A DNA stretch of 18,862 bases from positions 1 through 18,862 of the forward strand of contig DATKZY010000114.1 in the NCBI GenBank assembly GCA_035527715.1, written 5' to 3'. Below the pieces are notes generated by a model, which did no database searches, was not told the DNA's origin, and worked only from the letters and a program-made list of their open reading frames with translations. The translations under genes and the position numbers were made by a program. Numbering within the stretch: position 1 is the stretch's first letter; each line of letters begins with the position of its first letter. This DNA comes from DSUN01 sp035527715 (lineage in GTDB: Bacteria > Planctomycetota > PUPC01 > DSUN01). Below, piece after piece: positions 13,622-18,862 of this stretch.

Positions 13622-15448
13622 ATGGGAATGCTTCGACGGGGAGTGGTGGTTGCCCTTTTCCTGCCAGTCGCCGCCCTGGGGGCGGAGCAGCGGCCGGCCT
13701 GGCAGTCTCCCTGGGGCGTCGTGATGGCCGCCGACGGCGCCCGGCTGTTCGTGTCGCTTCACACGGCCGGCGCCGTGGCGGCGGTGGACCTCGCGGCGCG
13801 GAAGCCGGCGTGGCGGGCCGCCGTGGGCGGGTCGCCTGCCGGCCTGGCGCTCTCGCGCGACGGCGGCACGCTCTTCGTGGCCGACGCCGATGCAGGAATG
13901 GTTGCCGCAGTGGACGCGAAGAGCGGCAACGTTGGCGGCAAGATCGAAGCCGGCCGCTCGGCCTTCGGCCTCGCGCTGGCCCCCGACGGCGCCCGCCTCT
14001 ACGCCTGCGACCGCTTCCTCAACCAGGTGGGCGTGGTGGACGTGGCGGCGAAGAAGCTCCTCCAGAGCCTCCCCGCCACGCGCGAGCCGGTCTCCTGCGC
14101 ACTGTCGCCCGACGGCGCGACGCTCTGGGTCTCCAACCTCCTGCCCCTCGGCCCCGCGACCGACCCCGACAATGCGTCCGTGGTGAACGTGTTCGACGCG
14201 AAGACGCTCAAGCCCCTGGCCACGATCAAGCTCCCCTCGGGCGCCATCGGCGTCCGCCAGATCGCCTGCTCGCCCGATGGCGCGTGGGTCTACGTCGTCC
14301 ACGTCGTCGCCCGCTTCAACCTGCCGCCCACCCAACTCGAGCGCGGCTGGGTGAACAACAGCGGCCTGAGCATCCTCGACGCCAAGGCCCGCAAGTGGCA
14401 CGCGACCGTGCTGATGGACGAGGCGAGCCACGGCTCGGCCGACCCCTTCGCCGCCGTGCTCTCGCCCGACGCCACGACGCTGGCCGTGAGCTTCCCCTGC
14501 TCGCACGAGGTCGCCTTCATTGACCTGGCGCGCCTCCACGAGTGCCTGGCGAAGGAGCCTGCGGCGCGGCTGCCCGAGCTGGCCAACGAGCTGTCGCTCC
14601 TGCGCCGCTACGAGGCCATCCGCCGCTGCCCCTCGGGCGGCGAGGGGCCGATGGGCGTGGCCTTCGAGCCGGGGGGCAAGACCCTCTACGTCGCCAACTA
14701 CTACTCCGACACCCTCGGCGTCGTCGGCGTCGAGAGGCCGCGCCTCGAGGGCACGATCCCCCTCGGCCCGGCCGCGCAGCCCGACCTGGCCCGCCGCGGC
14801 GAGATGCTCTTCCACGACGCCACGATCTGCTACCAACGCTGGATGAGCTGCGCCACCTGCCACCCCGACGCCCGCGTGGACGGCCTGAACTGGGACCTCC
14901 TCAACGACGGCATGGGCAACCCCAAGAACAACAAGAGCATGCTCAACGCCTATCGCACCCCGCCCATGATGGCCCTCGGCATCCGGGAGGACATGGGGCA
15001 CGCCGTCCGAGCCGGCCTCCAGTTCATCCTCTACCGCGCCGTCGTCGAGGACGAGGCCGGGGCCATAGACGCCTACCTCAAGTCCCTCACCCCGCGCCCC
15101 AGCCCCTATCGCAACCGCGACGGCTCGCTCACCGCGGCGGCCCGGCGCGGCGAGGCCCTCTTCCGCAGCCCTAAGACAGGCTGCGCCGCCTGCCACACCG
15201 GCGAGCTGTTCACCGACTGCAAGGTCCACGAGGTCGGCACCACCGCCCCCCTCGACGGCGAGGTCAAGGGCTTCGACAACCCCTCGCTGCTCGAGCTCTA
15301 CCGCACCGGCCCCTACCTCCACGACGGCCGCGCCGTCACCCTTCACGAAGTCCTCACCAAGTTCAACCAGGGCGACCGGCACGGCCGCACGTCGCACCTG
15401 AGCAAGGACGAGCTCGACGACCTGGTCGCCTACCTCCTCTCCCTCTGA
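13622..15448 (+). CDS. Secreted YVTN beta-propeller fused to di-haem cytochrome c (peroxidase-like)
   Basis: This is a 608-aa protein. The ATG at 13622 is used because a signal peptide follows (MLRRGVVVALFLPVAALGA); an ATG at 13628 is equally possible. Residues about 25-390 are repeated propeller blades (PDGARLYACDRFLNQVGVVDVAAKK, SPDGATLWVSN, PGGKTLYVANYYSDTLGVVGVE) of the YVTN type. The C-terminal part has two c-type haem motifs, CATCH (410-414) and CAACH (521-525), in the arrangement of MauG/cytochrome c peroxidase relatives: RRGEMLFHDATIC, MLNAYRTPPMMALG, NPSLLELYRTGPYLHDGRAVTLHEVL. It probably acts outside the cytoplasm in electron transfer or oxidation of a bound substrate. Its gene is divergent from the mobB operon. 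Peroxidase activity itself cannot be read from the sequence. Confidence 0.9.
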   Translation: MGMLRRGVVVALFLPVAALGAEQRPAWQSPWGVVMAADGARLFVSLHTAGAVAAVDLAARKPAWRAAVGGSPAGLALSRDGGTLFVADADAGMVAAVDAKSGNVGGKIEAGRSAFGLALAPDGARLYACDRFLNQVGVVDVAAKKLLQSLPATREPVSCALSPDGATLWVSNLLPLGPATDPDNASVVNVFDAKTLKPLATIKLPSGAIGVRQIACSPDGAWVYVVHVVARFNLPPTQLERGWVNNSGLSILDAKARKWHATVLMDEASHGSADPFAAVLSPDATTLAVSFPCSHEVAFIDLARLHECLAKEPAARLPELANELSLLRRYEAIRRCPSGGEGPMGVAFEPGGKTLYVANYYSDTLGVVGVERPRLEGTIPLGPAAQPDLARRGEMLFHDATICYQRWMSCATCHPDARVDGLNWDLLNDGMGNPKNNKSMLNAYRTPPMMALGIREDMGHAVRAGLQFILYRAVVEDEAGAIDAYLKSLTPRPSPYRNRDGSLTAAARRGEALFRSPKTGCAACHTGELFTDCKVHEVGTTAPLDGEVKGFDNPSLLELYRTGPYLHDGRAVTLHEVLTKFNQGDRHGRTSHLSKDELDDLVAYLLSL

Positions 15449-15496
15449 CAAGGCCCGTCCCGACGCGCCAATTCGCCCGTTCTCGGCCTTCCGGCT

Positions 15497-15526
15497 CAGA
15501 GTCGCCCAGAGTCGCCAGAGTCGACC
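15497..15526. repeat. Short tandem repeat CAGAGTCGCC
   Basis: Two perfect 10-bp units followed by a degenerate third (AGAGTCGACC), just downstream of the cytochrome gene. No function can be assigned. Confidence 0.6.
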
Positions 15527-15559
15527 ACTCTTGCGTCCGCCCTGACCCTGCCGATTGAC

Positions 15560-15600
15560 TTGACTCGCGCCCTTTCCCCCCCTGTAGGGGCGCGAGTCAA
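15560..15600. repeat. 13-bp inverted repeat after the cytochrome gene
   Basis: TTGACTCGCGCCC (15560-15572) and its exact complement (15588-15600) flank a 15-nt loop. It lies 111 bp after the stop and no T-run follows, so it is either a weak terminator or a palindromic repeat. The arm word GCGAGTCAAG recurs upstream of dprA at 6721-6730. Confidence 0.7.
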
Positions 15601-15660
15601 GAACCCAGCGCGGCGCACTGGTCTTCCGTCGAGATGTCATGTCTTGCGCGCTCCCGCGTC

Positions 15661-15777
15661 CGTCTCGACCGAATGGCGTGAAGACAAGGCACTTCCGCCT
15701 GAAGGCCGAACTACGAACCAAGTCGCAACCTGTTGGTAGTTCGGATGCCCTTGTCTTCACGCCATTCCGTCTTGACC
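15661..15777. mobile_element. MITE-like foldback element with flanking direct repeats
   Basis: A 97-bp core (15671-15767) has perfect 19-bp terminal inverted repeats beginning GAATGGCGTGAAG, plus an inner perfect 9-bp pair (CCGAACTAC/GTAGTTCGG at 15706-15714 and 15736-15744). The core is bounded directly by CGTCTCGACC (15661-15670) and CGTCTTGACC (15768-15777), identical at 9 of 10 positions, as expected of a slightly decayed target-site duplication. No transposase is encoded. It would be mobilised in trans if it is a true MITE. Confidence 0.6.
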
Positions 15778-15968
15778 CGCATCCTGTGTGCCCGGCCGAG
15801 AAGGAAGCGACGCCGGAGCGTCCAGGCCTGGCCCGAGCGCAGCCGAGGGCACACTGCCTCTCCGCGCAGGAGCGTGGAGACGAGGGAACCTGAACCCGGC
15901 CGCCGACACCCAACCATGGCCCGGCACACAGAAAATTGAAAATTGAGGTCTGACCCCCATCCCTGCGA
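15778..15968. other. Non-coding stretch before the fabH remnant
   Basis: No gene is supported. Two AAAATTG heptamers stand in tandem at 15932-15945, followed directly by AGGTCTGACCCCC and an in-frame TGA at 15951, 18 bp before the fabH fragment opens. Together with the elements at 15497-15777 this fills the 520-bp gap after the cytochrome gene. Confidence 0.5.
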
Positions 15969-16265
15969 ATGTCCGAGGCCATCATCGAATCGCTGGAGAC
16001 GACCGGCCTGACGTTCGACGACCTGGCCCTCCTCATCCCGCACCAGGCGAACCTGCGGATGCTCGAGGAAATCGTCCGCAGGGTCGGCGCGCCCCAGGAC
16101 AAGGTCTTCGTCAACGTCGAGGAATATGGCAACATGGCCTCGGCGTGCCTCCCCATTGCCCTCGACCAGGCGCGGCGGCAGGGCCGAGCGCCCGAGGGTG
16201 CCCTGGTCCTCCTCGTCGCCTTCGGCTCCGGGTTTGTCTGGGCCTCTGCCCTCCTGCGCATGTGA
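15969..16265 (+). pseudogene. fabH: Truncated 3-oxoacyl-ACP synthase III (FabH), C-terminal domain only
   Basis: The 98 codons match just the C-terminal domain of FabH-type ketosynthases. LLIPHQANLRMLEEIVRRVG carries the catalytic histidine of PHQAN. VEEYGNMASACLPIALDQA corresponds to the GN-(T/S)-SAA-PIAL block with the catalytic asparagine. LVLLVAFGSGFVWASALLRM is the normal C-terminus. The N-terminal two-thirds, including the active-site cysteine, is absent. A stop codon lies in frame at 15951, no ribosome site is visible, and repeats occupy the DNA upstream. It is therefore almost certainly inactive as a synthase and is most simply a remnant left by a deletion or insertion. An independently expressed small domain is a less likely alternative. 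Confidence 0.8.
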
Positions 16266-16349
16266 CCGGCAAGCTCGGGGGGCACGTCCGGCTCGGAACG
16301 GCTATCCTCACGCAGAGGAGCAGAGGCAGCAGAAAAGCCAGTGGGCCCC

Positions 16350-16461
16350 GTGGACCTGGTGGACATTGTGGACGTTGTGCACATGCCACCCTGGCATATC
16401 GGGGGTACCTGATGGCCTCGTCCACCATGTCCACCGTGTCCACATTGTCCACCCCGTCCAC
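16350..16461. repeat. 9-bp phased arrays GTGGACNNN and GTCCACNNN facing each other
   Basis: GTGGAC begins at 16350, 16359 and 16368, with a GTGCAC variant at 16377. GTCCAC, its complement, begins at 16420, 16429, 16438, 16447 and 16456. All steps are exactly 9 bp, and the two arrays can pair into a long hairpin around a 37-nt centre that holds TGCCA/TGGCA. It lies between the fabH remnant and the end of the kinase gene. Confidence 0.9.
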
Positions 16462-16496
16462 CTGCCCTCTGCCGTCTGTGCTCTGCCCCCTTACCC

Positions 16497-16524
16497 CCAA
16501 CACCGAACACCCAACACCGACGAC
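16497..16524. repeat. Four 7-bp units (CCAACAC/CGAACAC)
   Basis: CCAACAC, CGAACAC, CCAACAC, CGACGAC in exact 7-bp phase, 20 bp from the end of the kinase gene. A further GCAGAGG pair stands near 16314-16328. No gene was seen in 16266-16543. Confidence 0.7.
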
Positions 16525-16543
16525 CCTTCTTCTTCCGCCCCTC

Positions 16544-18862
16544 TTACTTGAACTCCCCCGCATCGTACTTCGGCCAGAAGTCCTCCGGTGACATCCATTG
16601 GTGGTAGGTAGTCAGTCGCTTGATGCTTTTCATCCTGCGCACCACCTCCAGGCCCCGCGTGATCCGGCGAGGCGAGAGGCTAATTTCCTCGAGCTCCATC
16701 CCCTCGAGCGGAGTGAGGTCCGTGACGCCCGAATCATGCAGGAGGAGCTTTGTGAGCGGCGCGCCACGCAAGGGGCTGATGTCTCGGAGCGCATGGCACT
16801 CGGCGAGCCCTAGATCGTGGAGGGGCATGCCCTTCAGCGGACTCAGGTCCACAACACCAAGTCGATAAAGGTTAAGAGATTCCAGCGGCAGTCCTCGCAG
16901 CGGTGTGAGGTCCACCACAAGAGTAAGGCCGCACCCGAGCGTCTTCAGTGGCATGCCGGCTAAGGGACTGAGGTCGCGGACGCGGGTACCGTCGCACTTC
17001 AGGAACTCAAGTGGCATGCCCTTCAAGGGACTCAGATCATCGACGAGCGTCCCTGCACAGTAGAGGGTCTTGAGCGGCATGCCCGATAGCGGGCCCAAGT
17101 CGCTCAACCCGGGAGCTGAGCAACTCAGGTACTCGAGTGGCATGCCTTTCAGTGGGCCCAGACCACTGAGCTTCGTCGCGTGGCAGCTAAGCCGGATCAA
17201 TGGCATCCCCCGAAGCGGGCCGAGGTCCGCAACACTCGTATAATCGCAGACTAGCTCCCTCAGTGCCATGCCCTTCAACGGGTCTAGCCACCGCACTCTG
17301 TCACGTGCATTGCCGAGGCTCAAAGCCACGATCTCGCCCTGCTCGACCCGGTACGAGAAGGTCCCCTGGTATATTGCCTGGATCTTCGCAAAAACGCGGC
17401 GGCTGCGCTGGTCAGGCGGCAGCGCGCGGCTGGACTTGCGGAGTTCCGCCATATCGCGACAAGCGATGGCCCTGGCCAGCTTGTCCTTGACCTGGGCCTT
17501 CGTCGCGACGGGTAGGGCGCGGTCGCGCTCGGCGAGGGCCGCTGCGCGCTCGCAGGCCTTGACGGCCTGCACGTAGCGGTCGGCTGCGAAGAGCGCGTCT
17601 GCCGCGGCAAGCAGCGCCTTCCAGTCGGTGCACTTGTCGGCTTCGGCGGCGAGTTGCTCCCAGTGCGCGAGGTCGCCCGTGGCGGCGAGGACGGTGGTGT
17701 GCAGGAGCTTGGAGGGGCCGTGGGCAGAGTCGAGGCGGAGGGCTTCGTCAAGGTGCTTGCGGGCGGCGGCGAAGTCCTTGTTCTCGTGGGCGAGGACGCC
17801 GAGGGCGTAGTGGCCCCAGGAACCGTCGGGCATGACCTCGACGGCGGCGTCGGCACGGACTTTCGCTTCGTCGAGCCGGCCCTCGCTCGCGGCGCGGACG
17901 GCGCTCTCGGCCTGGCGTTTCGAGGCCGCCAAGGCCGTGGCGCGCTGCTCGTTCCGGGCCTTGTCCGCGGCGGCCTCGCCTGCGACGGCGCGGTCGCGCT
18001 CGCCGGCAAGGCGAATGACGAAAACCATGGTGATTGCGATGAGAAGGACCGCGGCGGCGGCGATGGCGGCGCTGATGCCCTTGTTGCGCTTGATGAGCTT
18101 CACGACCGCCTGAGAGAAGGTGTCGGGGGCGGCAGAGACGCTTCGGCCCTCCAGGTACAGGCCGAGGTCGCGCTTGAGGTCGAGGACGCTGCGGTAACGA
18201 TGGCCGCGCGCCTTGTGGAGGCATTTCATGGCGATGGCGGAGAGTTCGCGGGGGACGTTGCGGCCAGGGGCGCGCTCTTCGGGCGGGACGATGTGGCCCT
18301 TGAGGACGTTGGCGAGGATGGCGTAGGTGGTGTCGCCCTGCACGGCGCGCTCGAGGGTGAGTATTTCGTAGAGGATGGCGCCCAGCGACCAGAGGTCGGA
18401 CCGGGCGTCAATGTGGTGGAGCTCGCCCTTGGCCTGCTCGGGCGACATGTAGGCGGGCGTGCCCATCATCGAGCCGGCGACCGTGCGAAGGTCGTCCGTC
18501 TCCTGGCGGTCGGAGACGATGCGGTCTTGTGGGCGGGGCGTCTCTGCCCCGCGTTCTTCGCGGGCCGGGGGCGCCCCCCCCACAATGTCGCGGGGCACGG
18601 AGGCCCCGCCCACATCGTTACGGCGCACGATCTTGGCCAGCCCCCAGTCCATGACGAGGACTTCGCCGTAGTCGCCGACCATGATGTTCGCAGGCTTCAG
18701 GTCGCGGTGAATCACGCCCCGCGAGTGGGCAAAGGCCACGCCGTCGCAAACCTTGAGGAAGACTTGAAGAAGCTCGGAAAGAGAGAAGAGCGGGGAGAAC
18801 CTTTCTGTACAAAGGTTGCTCCCCGCACCCCTCTCCAAAGACTCTTGGGTTACTGGACCAGA
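16544..18862 (-). CDS. Membrane-anchored Ser/Thr protein kinase with TPR-like and LRR regions (5' end outside window)
   Basis: The reading frame is open to the right edge, so the kinase N-lobe lies outside. Residue numbers count from the TTG at 18838. Visible are FLKVCDGVAFAHSRGVIHRDLKPANIMVG (HRD loop, 44-46), MDWGLAK (DWG in place of DFG), GTPAYMSPEQ and DARSDLWSLGAILYEIL, all with catalytic residues intact. A single transmembrane helix spans about 254-276. Beyond it come an Ala/Arg-rich coiled region, a TPR-like helical part (340-470) and ten leucine-rich repeats of 21-22 residues (518-729, consensus LSPLKGMPLxxLxCxxTxVxD). The tail ends FWPKYDAGEFK. This is a Hanks-type signalling kinase with a presumably extracytoplasmic sensor. 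Two palindromic DNA elements lie within the frame, one encoding residues 5-17 and one the activation-segment insert (about 74-111). Confidence 0.92.
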   Translation of the reverse strand, partial: SGPVTQESLERGAGSNLCTERFSPLFSLSELLQVFLKVCDGVAFAHSRGVIHRDLKPANIMVGDYGEVLVMDWGLAKIVRRNDVGGASVPRDIVGGAPPAREERGAETPRPQDRIVSDRQETDDLRTVAGSMMGTPAYMSPEQAKGELHHIDARSDLWSLGAILYEILTLERAVQGDTTYAILANVLKGHIVPPEERAPGRNVPRELSAIAMKCLHKARGHRYRSVLDLKRDLGLYLEGRSVSAAPDTFSQAVVKLIKRNKGISAAIAAAAVLLIAITMVFVIRLAGERDRAVAGEAAADKARNEQRATALAASKRQAESAVRAASEGRLDEAKVRADAAVEVMPDGSWGHYALGVLAHENKDFAAARKHLDEALRLDSAHGPSKLLHTTVLAATGDLAHWEQLAAEADKCTDWKALLAAADALFAADRYVQAVKACERAAALAERDRALPVATKAQVKDKLARAIACRDMAELRKSSRALPPDQRSRRVFAKIQAIYQGTFSYRVEQGEIVALSLGNARDRVRWLDPLKGMALRELVCDYTSVADLGPLRGMPLIRLSCHATKLSGLGPLKGMPLEYLSCSAPGLSDLGPLSGMPLKTLYCAGTLVDDLSPLKGMPLEFLKCDGTRVRDLSPLAGMPLKTLGCGLTLVVDLTPLRGLPLESLNLYRLGVVDLSPLKGMPLHDLGLAECHALRDISPLRGAPLTKLLLHDSGVTDLTPLEGMELEEISLSPRRITRGLEVVRRMKSIKRLTTYHQWMSPEDFWPKYDAGEFK
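16652..17287. repeat. DNA tandem repeat encoding the LRR array (63-bp period)
   Basis: Ten consecutive units of 63 bp (two of 66 bp) encode the leucine-rich repeats of the kinase. The word GGCATGCC recurs at nearly every unit, for example near 16826, 16951, 17014, 17077 and 17140. Unit similarity is strongest in the middle of the array, suggesting expansion by internal duplication. Confidence 0.85.
18529..18613. repeat. Imperfect 25-bp inverted repeat inside the kinase gene
   Basis: Positions 18529-18553 and 18589-18613 are complementary at 22 of 25 positions. Each arm is built from GTGGGCGGGGC and TGCCCCGCG and is partly palindromic. The element is in frame and encodes the Gly/Pro/Arg-rich segment between DWGLAK and GTPAYM. 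Confidence 0.8.
18790..18826. repeat. Palindrome inside the kinase gene near the right edge
   Basis: GCGGGGAGAACCTTT (18790-18804), loop CTGTAC, then AAAGGTTGCTCCCCGC (18811-18826), complementary apart from one bulged base. It is read in frame as residues 5-17 of the visible kinase part, just before the helix leading to the HRD loop. Confidence 0.85.

Noticed and set aside
15560..15600. A rho-independent terminator for the cytochrome gene
   Set aside because: The stem is perfect but no T-run follows on the plus strand and it stands 111 bp past the stop; kept as a repeat only.
15639..15893. An 84-codon open frame across the foldback element
   Set aside because: It spans both arms of the inverted repeat, has no ribosome site and no recognisable protein pattern.
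16350..16461. A CRISPR array
   Set aside because: Units are only 9 bp with 3-bp variable parts, orientation switches half way, and no cas genes are present.
13487..16510. A 1007-codon open frame on the minus strand opposite the cytochrome gene
   Set aside because: Antisense shadow of a gene with two haem motifs and a signal peptide; its own sequence has no recognisable domain and it runs through the repeat arrays.

Overview
The window looks like a high-GC bacterial genome fragment, most likely from the Planctomycetota or a close PVC relative. The main evidence is the large Ser/Thr kinase at the right edge. It has a DWG magnesium loop, a membrane anchor, a 21-residue LRR array and a C-terminal FWxKYDAGEFK tail, a combination I associate with planctomycetes. 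A secreted beta-propeller/cytochrome c protein and a cluster of secreted carbohydrate-active genes fit the same picture. No rRNA, tRNA or CRISPR array was seen. The taxonomic call is inference from protein style, not from a marker gene.

Layout, left to right. Positions 1-328 hold a strong hairpin, a weak terminator and a good sigma70-type promoter. These precede a two-domain protein (329-1486) with an N-terminal TIR/deoxyribosyltransferase-like fold, a possible conflict or defence effector. A carbohydrate-oriented block follows: an unrecognised enzyme-like protein overlapping a secreted sialidase by ATGA (1573-3842), a flavin reductase-like protein (3883-4452), and a convergent secreted GH16 glycosidase with its own promoter (4523-5497). 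Next come dprA and a SUMF1-fold lipoprotein, both on the minus strand. Then a minus-strand potassium operon runs ktrB (with an extra N-terminal four-helix domain), ktrA, a membrane PAS protein and a TIM-barrel-like protein (12291 down to 8205). Upstream of it is a short molybdenum-cofactor operon: a 65-aa CxxxC protein, then mobB. A divergent promoter pair at about 13423-13493 drives this operon, through a foldable leader, and the beta-propeller/di-haem cytochrome gene (13622-15448).

The right third is rich in repeats. A 97-bp foldback element is flanked by near-identical 10-bp direct repeats, which is MITE-like. A remnant of fabH with only the C-terminal domain follows, then 9-bp and 7-bp phased arrays, then the kinase. 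Two GC-rich palindromes lie inside the kinase reading frame.

The best leads for something undescribed are: (i) the leader of the molybdenum operon, with mutually exclusive helices; (ii) the recurring 7-, 8- and 9-bp phased arrays and palindromes between and inside genes; (iii) the TIR-like two-domain protein; and (iv) the voltage-sensor-like extension of KtrB combined with a PAS membrane protein in the same operon.
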